From Gnetum montanum (taxonomy: Eukaryota; Streptophyta; Gnetopsida; Gnetales; Gnetaceae), in contig MNCI01005610.1 of assembly GCA_015680685.1 (NCBI GenBank), positions 4,956-68,955 on the forward strand: a stretch of DNA of 64,000 nucleotides, given 5' to 3'. A program made the translations under genes and the position numbers. Positions 11,587 through 24,300 of the stretch are shown in pieces. The stretch's first letter is position 1; each line of letters opens with the position of its first letter. The notes beneath the pieces were generated by a model. The model had not been told where the DNA came from and made no database searches. It saw nothing but the letters and a program-made list of their open reading frames with translations.

Positions 11587-12230
11587 CATCAGCCTTTCTT
11601 CAGAGAACTCATGGCCTGGATAGTTGTTTAATAGTGCATAATATCTTTCTAAGGCCATGTCCAAGGGTTCATGTTATGCTTGTGTCCACTCTTGGATTTG
11701 TTTCCTCAAGGTTGACACTCTTGCGTAGGTTTGATATCTTTCGTTAAAGAGTTCTATCATTGTTGGCCAACGTCATATTGAATTTGGTCTTAACAATCTA
11801 TACCATACTTTTTCTTGGCCAATGAGTTTCATAGGAAAGAGCTTGAGTTTTTTTAACCATTATCAATGTTGTTCCATGTACAAGCATTGTAGAAGGCTTT
11901 TAAATGTTGATGTAGATCTAAGTCATAGCCTCCTGAGAAATTAGGGAATTTTTTTAAATTGAGCCTGGGTAGACGGCTCTCTTTACGATGCCTACGAGAG
12001 ATTCGAACAACCTCTTGTATTTGTGTTAGGCTTGTAGTGGCCAGTAGGGGTTCATTGTCATCGAGTAAGTTATGCTTTCATGTGTTGGGACAATGTTGCC
12101 TTCGTTTATGTTTATAAGAAACCTCCACCTTGGGTTGTGTACTCCAATCTTCATTGTCATATAATTCATTGGGTATCTAATGAATTTCCCCACTAGATGT
12201 GGCATTGTTATAGTCTTGGAGGAGAGCCAT
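11587..12230 (-). pseudogene. gag: Athila-B gag, N-terminal part, cut by Tat-C
   Basis: The minus-strand start codon at 12230-12228 begins MALLQDYNNATSSGEIH, matching the Athila-A gag start at 16558 (MSLSQDYDNTTTSEPIH). The homology continues through the LNFKNFPNFSGGYDLDLHQH-like region and the ERYQTYARVSTLR stretch at about 11690-11730, to the Tat-C border at 11587. Relative to Athila-A there is an internal gap of a couple of hundred bases and several stops. Gag would form the particle shell. The remainder of Athila-B lies left of Tat-C's missing 5' end, outside the window or lost. Confidence 0.8.
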
Positions 12231-12352
12231 GGTTGTGAAATTATGTGTGAATTTATATGTGACTTTTTATAATTATTTCTTTCTAAAAGATATATTGTTA
12301 CTTCCTATACAACGACCTTGTATGATATAACTAATCTAGATAACTAGCACCG

Positions 12353-12370
12353 TCCTTAGCAATGGCGCCA
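12353..12370 (-). promoter_or_regulatory. Athila-B primer binding site
   Basis: On the minus strand, TGGCGCCATTGCTAAGGA follows the LTR end ACTCATCA by one base. It closely resembles the complement of a plant tRNA-Asp 3' end (TGGCGCCGTTGCCGGGGA), the primer used by Athila-type elements. Confidence 0.8.
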
Positions 12371-12371
12371 A

Positions 12372-13156
12372 TGATGAGTGGCGAGGTACCCCTACACTCA
12401 ACCATATGAATACGAGCATTTCACGCATGATTCAATCAAACTTCGTAGATGGACTAGTTGTGGTATCTAGATGGTTATTCTTAGGTCGAAGTTTGTTGTC
12501 TTCCCACCTAGACTAGTATTAGCTTTGTCACGTATGGTTTAGTCCAGAGTGAGGTGTATGATGTGTTTCTACATTAGTACTACTCCTAAATATGATGGAA
12601 AATAATATTAACTAAGCTAAGAGAGAGAGAGGGTGAGAGAGAATTTAAGCTAGCCTAAGTGCGATGAGCATCTATTCCTCAATCATCCATACACATCTTG
12701 GACCTTGTGCATGAATACCACTGGGATTACCAAGTGCAGATCCTAGGTACGCTACTGGGTTGCCAAGTAGTCACACTTAAATGCTTGTGATCAAATAATA
12801 CTCATTCCACGTTTAATAGGAGTTTAGGGTAAAGAGATGTTAACTACGAAAGTAATAAATAACAATAAAAATTAAATAATTAAACTAAGTGAATGTTGCA
12901 ATGATGAAGTAATCTCGATCTTTATTTCTGCTCATGTGCGTGTCCAAGTACGTCACACTCAAATAAGAATGCCGTACAATTACAATCACCACACTGCGGG
13001 CATGCACTAAGAAATAATTCTAAATTTGAGAAGGAAGAACTGCAAGAGTTTGGGTAAGTAACTAAGAACTAAATCCTAGAACAAGGAAATCCACCTCTTA
13101 TTTATAGAAATTGAGGTAGTCTGTGATATCACAACCAACAAATTCATGACTCATCA
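12372..13156 (-). mobile_element. Athila-B 5' LTR (785 bp)
   Basis: Minus-strand ends are TGATGAGTCATG (13156) and CCACTCATCA (12372). A TATA-like CTATAAATAAGAG lies near 13100 and a decayed palindrome GTGATATCAC near 13120. It is clearly related to the Athila-A LTRs over most of its length (for example the stretches around the CAAGTACGTCACACT and GTGGCTAGGT-type sequences), but diverged. Confidence 0.85.
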
Positions 13157-14200
13157 TTTAGGAAGAGAGAAATTGCATTAACATGTACAAAGGTAGAGTT
13201 CATCTTTTGTAATCTATCATACTTGGACAATGACTTGTAGGGTTAAAAATGGTCTTGCCCTTTTCATAGAATTTTTCTTTCTTCCTTGCTTATCTCTTCA
13301 TCGTAGCTCAATATCTTTTGCTTACAAAAAGGTTTCAATAATGAGGGTGAATAGGTTTCAATAATGAGATGATAGACTAGTGCTAAGGGTCTTGGCTTGG
13401 TCCCCAAGTCATAGATTCAATTCTACTAGGTAGCATTGAGTTATAAATAAAAACAAGTTCATAAAAGGAATTTTGAAACTGGTCCTATAGATTTAAGGGA
13501 TCTTAGTGATCATAAGTAAAAATTTTAGCTTCAATTTTAAAAATTATGTTCACATAATTCCATGTTGCTTCTTTGGCTTAGGTGATTTAGTGAAATACTT
13601 TTCTCAATAATTAATATATCTTATTCATTCATTATCAATTAAATGTGTTCACTTTGTTGAATAAATCACTTGATTTTTCTTTACTAAATTGATTTGCTTT
13701 TTGCTTTACTTGAATTACTTTTTTTTTCATTATTAGTACAAAAAAATCATAAGGTACATTAAAGTGCTTGTTAATGAGTCCCAATGGCACTTCGTAGCTA
13801 GGAATGCCTCTAACACATCTATCATTCTTCTTCTTCAAAAATATGATTTTAATAGGTAACCAACAATCGTACAAACAACTTGCTCAAGAGTGTAAAACAC
13901 AAGTTCAAAAACCTCCTTGTGGATCTCACTAAATAGCTTCAAATCCTACCAAAAGCTTATAATTATCAATTTACTTTGTTGAATAGCTTTGATCCTTGTA
14001 AGGATTACACTACTACAAAATAAAATTATGAGATAAACTGTCTTTGAAGATTTAAACTTGATTTTTGAAGATTCTTGAAACAATGCCACTAAGCTAATAA
14101 GGGGTGTTGGCTCTTAGCATTAAACCTAACACATGTGAAAATGGAAACATTTAATTAGTCCCCTATGAGACCACAAAGGGTCTATAGAACAAAAGTTTTT
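13157..14200. other. Flank of Athila-B with a possible tRNA-derived SINE
   Basis: AT-rich, no supported ORF. At about 13375-13450 the text TAGTGCTAAGGGTCTTGGCT, followed by AGATTCAATTCTACTAGG, resembles decayed A and B boxes of a tRNA-derived SINE, followed by a short AT-rich tail. The 3' part (13880-14200) is probably LINE-derived 3' sequence, but this cannot be shown. Confidence 0.3.
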
Positions 14201-15549
14201 CTTACAAGGCTTTGATATGATCATGATGGATCTTAAACACCTCAATAAGAAAATGATCCAAAATTGACACCTCCAACTCAAAAAAATGTAAAAAAATTAT
14301 TTCGTAAATACTAAATTTGAGTCTAAGAGCATTAAAGAAATGAAAATTTAGAAAGATATGCTCTTTTTCTTTCACTAATGCATGTATATAAAATCTGGAG
14401 ATGTGTTGTTCTCTTTGAAGATTAATCCATCTCTCTATTTCAATTAATAGATAGTTAGATCCCACATAAGCACATTTGATTGCCACCTTACCTTGTTTGG
14501 AAATAACAACAAATAAATAAGTAGATATTTTTGTTAAGGATCCTCCTCGAATATGCTTCAAATAAAATTGCTTTTTGTCATATGGTTGTTCCCACATGTA
14601 CTTTAATCCCTTTTGTCTAATCCTTGTTTTCAAATCGTTAAAGCTTAGATTTAAATCTTCATTTTCACTATTTCATTTTTGAAGCCATTTTATCCATCAT
14701 TGAACCATACTTTTCCATAGGTGACCTTATAAACTTCTATGGATAGGTGGATGCCATGCCTAACAAACATCTTTTTATAAAATTGTAGAAATTTTTCAAG
14801 AGGTGCAATTTCTATAGATATTATATTTACTTTTGTTAATAAAATATCATATGGAGTTTGAGTCTTTACTTGAAGTTCATGCAATAAAAATTACTTTTGG
14901 ATATATTCCAAATATTTTCATTGTACTATAAGTAAATTGGATCCCTAAGTTTCACAACCATATACTAGAACTAGCTGAATAAGTTAATTGTACATTTGCT
15001 TGTGAACATTTGATGGTCAAATCTATTCTTGTTCACATTTACTACAAACTAAATACAAAACATGCATATTGTTTAAAAATCTTTGAGCAATACAATCTTG
15101 CCAAGAATATCTATTTAAAACTGAGATGCCTAAATACTTATAGGAAGAAACAATTTCAAATTTCTATTAAACAATATAAAAATTGTCTAAAAAGATTTTG
15201 CAACACATACTATCATTGTGATTTTTCTGATTTTCATCCCTAAGAAAATACAAAAATTATCTAAAATTTGAAGCATAAACTTCATTTGAACTTCTTTTTT
15301 TGCTATAAGAGCTACATCATCAAAAAATTTTAAAATATTCATACTAAAATTTCCAACTTTAATAGAATCCAATGCAATAGATAACATCCATTGTTCTAAT
15401 TTGTCAATGAAGATGTCAAATTAAGTGGGTAAAAGTGGACATCCTTGCTCTAGCCTAATATTTCTATTTAGAATAAATTTTTCTTATGTGTTATTATTCA
15501 AGAATATAATTTGTAATAAACTATACAACTTTTGAATAGCAAATAGAAG
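14200..15549 (-). pseudogene. LINE reverse transcriptase, C-terminal half
   Basis: Minus-strand coding text continues the RT begun at 47712-48600. It has the LEQGCPLLPT motif near 15440, the IDKLEQW stretch, then FFDDVALIAKK near 15300 (a variant of the FADD catalytic box, first residue pair changed), LDNFCIFLGMKI (thumb region), and further down VKTQTPYDILL near 14860 and a C-terminal domain. Several stops and shifts make it inactive. The ORF is interrupted at 15550 by Athila-A; the N-terminal half lies 32 kb away. LINE RTs copy their own RNA at a nicked target. Plant L1-like affiliation is likely but not tested. Confidence 0.75.
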
Positions 15550-15554
15550 TTCTT
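15550..15554. repeat. Target-site duplication of Athila-A, left copy
   Basis: TTCTT immediately before the LTR start. The partner after the 3' LTR is TTCTC (47707-47711), one mismatch. Confidence 0.75.
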
Positions 15555-16436
15555 TGATGAATCATGATTTGCCAAGCCTTGATATCGGATCCTCAATATC
15601 GAGTACACAATATCGTAGCTTGGATAACGATATCGAATGCACGATATCGTGATTCCTATGTAGGTCTATAAATACAACATTTGGGCACATAGGAAAGGAG
15701 GTAGTTGGAAAGTCTTAGGGTTAGAGTCTTTTTGTCAGTTTTCAATTAGTTTTAGTTTTTTTCAATTCTTTCCCTAGTGCATGCCCATAGTGTGATGATT
15801 GTAATTGTATGGAACCTTTGTTCAAGTGTGACGTACTTGGACACGCACATGATCGGCAATAAAGATCAAGATTACTCCATCATTGTAGCATTCACTTAGA
15901 TTTTAATTACTTTAATTATTAATTGTTAATTATTTATCATTGTCTTTTTAGTTCATATTTCCTTTATTGTCATTTCACTTCCTATTGATTAACGTGGATT
16001 GAGTACGACTTAATCATGAACATTTTAATGTAACTACTTGGTAACCCAGTAGCGTATCTAGGAGTGCTCAAGTAATGTGTGTTTGGTAATCCTAGAAGTA
16101 GTACATGAGGTCCAAGATGTATATAGATGATTAAGGATAGATGCTTATTGCACTTAGGGTTAGCACAGATTTGATTTTCCATTGTCCACTAGCTTAATTA
16201 AGATTGTTCCCCATCATCTCTAGGAGTAGCATTAGTTTAGGATTCCATCATTCACCTCACTCTAGACTAAACCATACATGACAAAGCAACTACTAGTCAA
16301 GGTGGGAAGACAATGAACTACAATCAACGTGTAACTATCTAGACACCACAACTAGTCCATCTATAGAGTTCGACTGGATCGTGCATACATGCTCGTATTT
16401 GTATGGTTGAGTGTAGGGGTACCTAGCCACTCATCA
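15555..16436 (+). mobile_element. Athila-A 5' LTR (882 bp)
   Basis: Starts TGATGAATCATG and ends CTAGCCACTCATCA; the partner is at 46826-47706. Decayed GATATC palindromes lie at 15585-15650, upstream of a TATA box (GGTCTATAAATACAAC, near 15663). The rest is U5-like and AT-rich. Confidence 0.92.
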
Positions 16437-16437
16437 T

Positions 16438-16455
16438 TGGCACCATTGCTAGGGA
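16438..16455 (+). promoter_or_regulatory. Athila-A primer binding site
   Basis: TGGCACCATTGCTAGGGA, one base after the LTR. It is a decayed form of TGGCGCCGTTGCCGGGGA, complementary to tRNA-Asp. Confidence 0.8.
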
Positions 16456-16557
16456 TGGTGCTAGTTATTTAGATTAGTTACATCATCCAAGATCACTGTA
16501 ACAAAGCATTGATGATATATCTTTTAGAACGAAACTAATTACACATAATTCACAACA

Positions 16558-18111
16558 ATGTCTCTCTCACAAGACTATGATAACACAACAACTAGCGAGC
16601 CAATTCATTGTAGAACGAACACAATTTATGATAATGAAGAAGTTTGGAGTACTTAATCTTATGTAGGGGTCTCCTATGTTCATGAACACCCCAATAGTAC
16701 TCAAGAACTCCTATCATCCAACTTTGACACCTATAGTGAGGATGGGACATACCATAGAATGAGGGGGCTTGTCAGGCCTAGGACCTTCTCAATGGTTAAC
16801 AGGAATTTATCTAGGGATGATTGGGAGACTTACAAAAGTCATGATGAGTCTTCTAGTTCTTTCTCTTCCTCTACTCCTTCAACGTCAGGTCATGCCATGG
16901 ATGACCATCTCTCAAGGGGTTGACATAGAAATAAAAATCGAGCCCATAGGCAAAGTCAGGAATGCCAACATGAATGAAGACAACATCGTTCCAACTAATA
17001 AATTCATAACCTACCTAGTGAAGATGAAGCCCTAATGGCCACTAAGAGCCTAATGCATATACAAGAGGCTATTCAAATATCTCACAGGCATCACAAGCCA
17101 TCTACCCAGGCTTGACTTAAATAACTTTTCCAAGTTTTTAGGAGGCTATGATTTAGATTTGCAACATCATTTACAAGCCTTCTACGATGCCTGTGCATGG
17201 AAAAACATTGATAATGGATGGCAAAGACTTAAAATCTTTCCTATGACACTTGTTAGCCAAGTAAAAGTATGGTATAGGTATTTAAAACCAAAATCAATTT
17301 GACATTGGCCGACAATGGTAGAGCTATTTAATGAAAGATATCAAACTTATGCAAGAGTGTCAACCTTGAGGAGACAAATCCACGAGTGGAAATAAGGGCA
17401 ACATGAACCCTTGGACATGGCCTTGAAAAGATATTTTTCATTATTAAATAAATGTCCAGGCCATGGGTTCTCTAAGGAGAGGCTACTATATCGCATCATG
17501 GATGGGCTCTGTAATGAAACAAGGGAGACCCAAGGGATGTATGCCCTAAGTCAACTATATGAACTATGAACCCACCAATTCCAAGAGCTTATTAAGTGGG
17601 TAGCAAAAGAAGAAGGAGAAATAGCTAAATGGGAGAATTTTGAAAGATCTAAATAGGACCAAAATCTCAAAATAGTAAAGGTCTATGATCATGAAGAGGA
17701 GAAATCAACTCACCCCAAGGAGGTGGAGTCTCCATCTTTGCCAATACTACAATCACAAAATTAAATTAAGGCAAAGATCAATAAGATGATGGAATGGATA
17801 CATGAAAAATGTGGAGAATATGCCAACATTATTAGAGGTGGAACCATGCCAAACCAAGAAATAGGACCAAACACCGCTCAACAATTGGAAAGAAGGGTTA
17901 AAGGAAATAAGGATATGAGCTCAACTACAAATCATACATATCAATGTGATGTTTGCTTGTATGATCACCCCAAAGGCGAATGCCTAATCTTGTCACATTT
18001 ACATGAGCATTGGGGAGGAATGTTACATCCAGATTTTATACAAAAATACTATGTTCAACAATAGTGGCAAAAATCCCAATCATGGGGGAGGCCACCGTCA
18101 AACTGGTCATA
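16558..18111 (+). pseudogene. gag: Athila-A gag, N-terminal and central part
   Basis: Starts MSLSQDYDNTTTSEPIH at 16558 after a short leader. The conserved gag domain spans about 17100-17640, with recognisable stretches around PMTLVSQVKVWY, ELFNERYQTYARVSTLR and RYFSLLNKCPGHGFS. A zinc-knuckle-like CDVCLYDHPKGEC follows at about 17944-17985; it is CX2CX3HX4C rather than the usual CX2CX4HX4C. Many stops, mostly TAG, break the frame. Tat-A interrupts it at 18112-18117, and the proline-rich remainder resumes at 41172. Gag packages the element RNA. Confidence 0.85.
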
Positions 18112-18116
18112 CCCTT
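18112..18116. repeat. Target-site duplication of Tat-A, left copy
   Basis: CCCTT directly before the LTR end, repeated exactly at 41167-41171. Confidence 0.92.
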
Positions 18117-19660
18117 TGTGCTAACCTAAATCGTCGATGTAAGGTTGGAAGGGAAACAGACACGGAGAGATCATCGGACAGCCACAACTAACCCTGCCTT
18201 CGCCTAAGGGAAAGCTGGAAAAGTAAACAAAGGTAGAGTGCCTTGGATGGTTTGCATGCAAATCAACCAAGGACTTCCCCGAGTGTAAGCTACGGCTAGC
18301 GCTAGGGTTATTGTAAACAAGATGTAAACGGAATGCAAACAGCGATACAAAATGTAAATAGAGCATACTGAATTATAAATAAAGCATAAATAGACCTATA
18401 TTATAAACAAAGTGTAAACCGAAGTAAATGATGTAAATGGAAGACAATAATGAAACTATATTATATTATTTTTTAAAAAATATGCACCAGTCAAAGTGTA
18501 GTTACACATGTGTGGAAGGCAAGTCAAATGCCTAGCCTCGAGATGATATAATGTCATGATGAGATGATGTATTATGAAGATGAGAAGTGCTTGGATGCCA
18601 ATAGTCAGGTGTGCCGAGTGCCCAAGGATTGCAGGTTCTATCCTTTCTCAAAATTGCCAATCTCTCCAATTTTTTGCCTCCCTGTTTATATGAATTGACA
18701 AGGTATTTATAGGGTTGGGCTAGGCTTTGGCACAAAATTCAAGAATGGAATCAATGGTTGGGAGATGAGAGGAAAGTAGATCTAGTGACATGTGTCCAAT
18801 GGACAGTTGTGCTTGAATTGGATGCATGTTGGCGAGAGTTGGATTTGTGTTAGATAGTTGTGCACGAGTTGGATGTGTGTTGGCAAGCTACATTCTTGAC
18901 CAGGTACATTGCATCTTATAATTCAAGGGTTATTCAATCCCATGAAAGTACATTTAATTTAGACCATGGGGGCCTGACATGCCCACAAATGGAATTTACA
19001 ATGAAATGTACAACAAGAGAAATTTGACTGCCAAACGTGACCTGCAGTGTGACCTCAAAAACTTGCAATTTTGAGCTGAAATCTGGAATTTCTGAAGGTA
19101 GGGACCCATAATTATCAATAGTGGACCTTGAGGACAACTTGCACCCTTGAAATCAAGTTATTTTGGCTCAGTTTTGGGGCTCTAAAAGCTGGTGACGCTG
19201 ATCCTTACGCTATGGAGCGTCTGAAAAAGTAACCCCAACATCACCAAGTCAAAATGGCATATTTGAGGCCCAAATCTTGATTTTCTGGAGGCTGGGAGTT
19301 GTTGGGGACCTTGTTGAAGGTCATGGAAGGTCCTTGTGCTTGATTTTGGCCTATTTTGACTCAGTTTCGTGGCTCCAAAAGTTGGTGACGATGATCCTTA
19401 CGTTGTGCAACGTCTGAAAAAGTAACCAAAGTGTACTTAGCCAAAACCAAATATTTTGAACCTAAAACTTTTGATTTTGGATGCTAGAAGTTGGTGCAAT
19501 TGCTTGTGGGCCCCGGGGGAACCTTGCCTATTGAATCATGGGCCATTAGGGGCTATTTCGGAGGCCTCCAAGTTTGGTCACGCTGTACTCATGTTGGGCA
19601 GCAACATGACTTAGCTTGACTCTTGTCTAAAAGTGCTAGGCCAAAATTAGTGGTGTTTCA
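18117..19660 (-). mobile_element. Tat-A 3' LTR (1544 bp)
   Basis: Minus-strand ends are TGAAACACCACTAATTTTGG (19660) and GGTTAGCACA (18117). It holds two 193-bp units with the hairpin core ACGCT....AGCGT (19207 and 19400) and a TATA box CCCTATAAATACC near 18700. The pair is 39593-41166. Confidence 0.92.
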
Positions 19661-19740
19661 TTGGTCCCTCTTTGTTGATATCTGGAGGAATCTACTTGAG
19701 AGGCATCAACAAAGAAGTGAAAAACACCATGAACAAACAA
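19651..19740 (-). promoter_or_regulatory. Polypurine tract in an imperfect hairpin, Tat-A
   Basis: On the minus strand the PPT AACAAAGAGGGACCAA ends next to the LTR start at 19660. The inverted arms are CTTTGTTGATATCT and AGAGGCATCAACAAAG, with outer arms TGGTGTTT and AAACACCA, as in Tat-C. Confidence 0.7.
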
Positions 19741-20815
19741 GTACCAAACATTAACAGTCAGTCCTTGGTCAGATGTCATCGCTCCATTTTCACAAGTACA
19801 TGGGATTAAGGGAATGTGGTTCAAGATGCAAGGGATTGGTTATAATCGGGAAAGTCAAAAGTTGATCAATGGTTATGATTGCTACCGGGATCGTGGGAGA
19901 GGAATACTCTCACGAGAATGAGCTTTGTCTCTGGTCCTTGTCAATAGACTTAGAGCCAAGACATAGGAGGTGCATTCTTTGGAGAAACAGGACTCATAAA
20001 GAGTGTTTACAAGACTTGTTGAAAATAGCCAAAGCCACACAATGATGTGCAACATGGTCTCTTTGAGACACAAGTGTAGTTTTTTTCAAGACAATTGCCT
20101 TCTCACCCGGGGCTTGTATGAGAATAGCCAATGGTCTCTTTTTTATGATGTCAATGGGGTCTTGAAGACCTTTTTCGTGCATTTCGTTCTTTGACCTTTT
20201 GTGCTTTTTCTTTTCTTTTTTTGTTCTTTTCTTTTTTTTCTTTATTTTGTCTTTTCCTTTTCTTTTATTTTTCATTTTCTCTTTAGTCTTTTTCAAAGAT
20301 CTTACTTTTTGTATTGTGCTCATGTTTGAGTGCTTGCATTTTATGTCATGCATTATGTATTATGTTTTGTGTTGCTACTGCTTAGGAAGTTATAGTGTAC
20401 AATAGTGTATCAAGAGTTTGAGGTGAGCAAAATGTATCAAGGGGATATAATTGGATAGGATAAGGGAGCATGATGGGGAATAGGGAATGTATCAGGAGTT
20501 GGGAATGTACTTATGAACGGATTGATTAACCTAGTTGCGTGCGTCAGGAATGATGAAGTGCATCTATGCACGAATGCCTCAGAAGTGTCATCCTACAAAC
20601 ACAACTCCAAGAAGACAAGAAAACCACAAATGAAATAGTCAGCTAAACACTTTAAACAAGGAGATGGATTCACCATGTGCAATTTTCAAATCAGATAGAA
20701 TCATGAATAGCATCAGTTTCATTAGGACCCATGAGATGAATCATGCAACAAGTCTTTGTGGAACATGAATAGTTGATTGCAGTGACACATCTTTTCAAGT
20801 TTTTCCTAGTCGTCG
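19741..20815 (-). other. 3' untranslated region of Tat-A
   Basis: Homologous to 8131-9156 of Tat-C in reverse. It contains a T-rich run (20190-20290) that opens a lysine-rich minus-strand frame of 119 codons. That frame is low-complexity and is not conserved in Tat-C, so it is not called as a gene. Confidence 0.6.
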
Positions 20816-20817
20816 AT

Positions 20818-21345
20818 GATGTCACCAGTTTATAGTCTTAGCGGACTGTTGTGGATTAGTTTCACGTCATAACCCCTTGGACGGCGCTAGTTTAGCGTCG
20901 TGGTGGATGGTGCATTGCTAGTTTATAGTCATAGCAGACTNNNNNNNNNNNNNNNNNNNNNNNNNNNNNNNNNNNNNNNNNNNNNNNNNNNNNNNNNNNN
21001 NNNNNNNNNNNNNNNNNNNNNNNNNNNNNNNNNNNNNNNNNNNNNNNNNNNNNNNNNNNNNNNNNNNNNNNNNNNNNNNNNNNNNNNNNNNNNNNNNNNN
21101 NNNNNNNNNNNNNNNNNNNNNNNNNNNNNNNNNNNNNNNNNNNNNNNNNNNNNNNNNNNNTGGTATCAGTTTTAAGTCATGATCCAGGACTATTCTATGA
21201 TATCAATTTTAAGTCATGATGCCAGGACTATTCTGTGGTATCAGTTTTAAGTCATGATGCTAGGACTATTCTGTGGTATCAGTTTTAAGTCATGATGCCA
21301 GAACTATACTGTGGTATCAGTTAAGTCATGATGCTAGGACTATGA
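20818..21345 (-). repeat. Tandem array after Tat-A pol, with a sequence gap
   Basis: 21161-21345 has about five units of 38 bp built on TGGTATCAGTTTTAAGTCAT plus GATGCCAGGACTATTCTG; 20818-20940 has related units with the core AGTTTATAGTC. The 220-N gap at 20941-21160 lies inside the array. It is the reverse complement of the Tat-C array. Confidence 0.8.
20941..21160. other. Assembly gap, 220 undetermined bases
   Basis: A run of N in the middle of a short tandem repeat. The true length is therefore unknown. Confidence 0.99.
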
Positions 21346-21360
21346 TGTACCTCAAGTTTT

Positions 21361-24300
21361 TCAAACATAGTACCTTTTCAAGTACAAGTGGTTTGTAGGA
21401 TTGGCGAACTCATTTCCATCCATGTCAGCAAGTTTGAATGCTCCATTGTTGTATGCCTTGGTGACTAGGTAAGGCCCTTCCTAGTTGGCTAAGAATTTAT
21501 CTGGATGTTCTCAGGTGGACTTAAAGACTAGATCTCCTTCTTTGATCAGGCATTTATGGAGATCGTGCTTGTGCCTTTGCCTCTATTATTTTTGGTACCA
21601 TTCAATTTGATCAAGCGTTTGTACACATTCCTCCTCTACCGAGTCAAGGTCAGCGATGCGTAGTTCATTATTTTGACTTTCATCAAGGAGACCAAAGAGA
21701 GTTATTTGCAATGAGGGAACCTGCAATTCTAAACATAAAACAGCTTCAGATCCATATACAAGACTATATGGAGTTTTACCTGTGGAGGTTCGATATGTCA
21801 CTCTATAAGCCCATAATGCATAGAATAATTGTTCATGCTATCGCTTCTTGCTCTGATTCAGCATTTTTTTGAGCACCATGATGATAGTTTTGTTTGTAGC
21901 CTCTGCTTGACCATTGCTCTGTGGGTAGTAAGGTGATGAAAATGCGTGTTTAATGCCCAGACTTTCACAAAAGATTTTGGTATCTGTACTGCTGAATTGT
22001 GGCCCATTATCGGTAATTATGGTCATTGGAATACCAAAGCGAGTCACAATATTTTCCATTATGAAAGTGCAAATGTGTTTTGAGGTGGTCTTCCTAAGGG
22101 GAATAGCTTCTACCCATTTTGTGAAATATTCAGTTACGGTGATGACAAAGCTATGTCCCGCAGAGGACGATGGCATTATCGGTCCAATTAAGTCTAATCC
22201 CCATTTTTTGAATGGCCATGTGATTTGTGTTGTATGCAGTTCGTTAGGTGGCACATGTATCAGATTACCATGCTTTCAGTAGATGTCACATGTTCTAACC
22301 TTGGAGATGCAATCATATTCTATGTGTAGCTAGTAATAGCCTAAACGCCTAATCTTTGTTTCCATTGCTTTAGGTGCTATGTGTCCTCCACAAAGTCCTT
22401 CATGGATTTGTTCTATGATCGTTTGACCATCAGTGCTACTAACGCACATTAGTAGAATACCTTCATATGATTTACGACACAAGGTGTATCCTATTAATGT
22501 GTATTGGCGGAAACATTTTCATACAGCATCCTTTTGAGCATTTGTCAAGTGTTGTGGAGGTTGACCTCTTAAAAGATACTCTTTTACATCATCATACCAT
22601 TCTATTGCGTGTGTTGTACTAACAGATGCTATAGGTACTTCATTTAGAATGTTAATTATAGGTTTGGCACAACTGGTTTTAGAACTAGGCAATGCATGAA
22701 ACATTTTAGGTGTCATGTTTAAGGCTAGTGTGCAAGTGCATCAGCGATGGTGTTTTTGCTTCTAGGGACGTGTTGTATATCCACTTCTACTAGTTGCCTC
22801 ACTAGATGTTTAGTCAAATCACAATACGGTTGTAAATGGAAAGCTTTGCATGCGTAGACTTCAATGACTTGATTAATAACTAATCGCGAATCACCTCAAA
22901 CTACAAGGCGTGAGATTCCCGAAGTTAACGCTACTTGAAGTCCTGTAAGAAGACCTTCATATTCTACTACGTTATTGGTGCAAGGAAATTTTAAGCGATA
23001 GGCAGAAAGTTGGATTTCTCCATAGGGGTATGTTAAAATGGCTACAGCACTTCCTCCTCGAGAGGTTGAGGCTCCATCGAAGTAGAGGATTGCCTCATAA
23101 TCATCGGGTACGATATCTATACTGTTAACATTTTCATCTGGGAATTCGGGATTTATCGTTGCTTGATCATGCATCGGCGAGACAGTTAGTTGCGTGACTA
23201 TTTCTTGACCTTTTGTGGAATATTGAGCGACAAAGTGTAAATCAAACTCTGCAATCATCACTTTCCACCTAGCTAACCTACTTGACTCATAGATGTTATT
23301 AGTGATGGCATGGAGAACATTATCCTTGGAAATGATGTAAACCTGATTATGGAAGAGATAATGCCACCATTTCTTCAAAGAGAAGACGAGGGCGAGGCAT
23401 GATTATTCTACGTCATTGTATCATTGTTCATAGGCTATTAAAGCATGGCTTGGATAATATACAGTGATCTCGGCCCCATCTTGACATTTTTGACAAGGCA
23501 TGGATGCAATGGAGGAACCGAAAGTTGCAAGATAGATGTAGAAAGGTTTGTTACTTTGTGGAGGATAAACAGTTGGTAGCTGGGCCAACTCTTGTTTTAT
23601 ATTCTCAAACGCTTCTTGGCATTGTTGAGTCCATTGGAAATGTACATTCTTTCATAATAGATGTTGCATGGGACTCAACTTATCCGTCAGCCTTTCGATA
23701 AAGCGTCTAATGAATTGCAGCCTACCTTGGAAGCCTTGTAGTTCGGTAATTTTTCTTGGTGGTTGCATATTGGTTATTGCTTTAACCGTATCGAGGTCTA
23801 CCTATATCCGTGTTTCGAAAACGAGGAAACCAAGCATTTTGCCCATTTTAACACCGAAGATGCACTTTTTTTGGGTTGAGCCGAAGGTCATATTTGAGAC
23901 AACATTTAAGCACTAAGTCTAGATCTTTTACATGTTGTTTAGCTATTTTAGACTTGACCACTATATCATCAGCATAATCATTGAGAAAATTAAGCATGTA
24001 GTCACTAAATATGTATGTCATTGCTCGCTGATATATAGCACCTACATTTTTAAGGCCAAATGGCATCATTGTATAACAAAATGTCCCCCAAGGTGTTATA
24101 AAAGTTGTTCTAAGTTGATGCTCTGGATTGATTCTTATTTGATTATAGCCTGAAAATCCATCCATAAAGGATAATAGTGCATGCCTAGCTATCGTGTCAA
24201 TAAGTTGATCAACACTAGGTAACGAGAAATCATCTTTTATAGTGGCTATATTGAGATCACAGAAGTCAATGCATATGCGTATACTACCATTCTTCTTGGG

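Noticed and set aside
13375-13450. Possible tRNA gene
   Set aside because: A- and B-box-like words are present, but no cloverleaf can be folded by eye; at most a decayed SINE.
19994-20353. Lysine-rich 119-codon minus-strand frame in the Tat-A 3' UTR
   Set aside because: It arises from a T-rich low-complexity run and is not conserved in the homologous Tat-C region.
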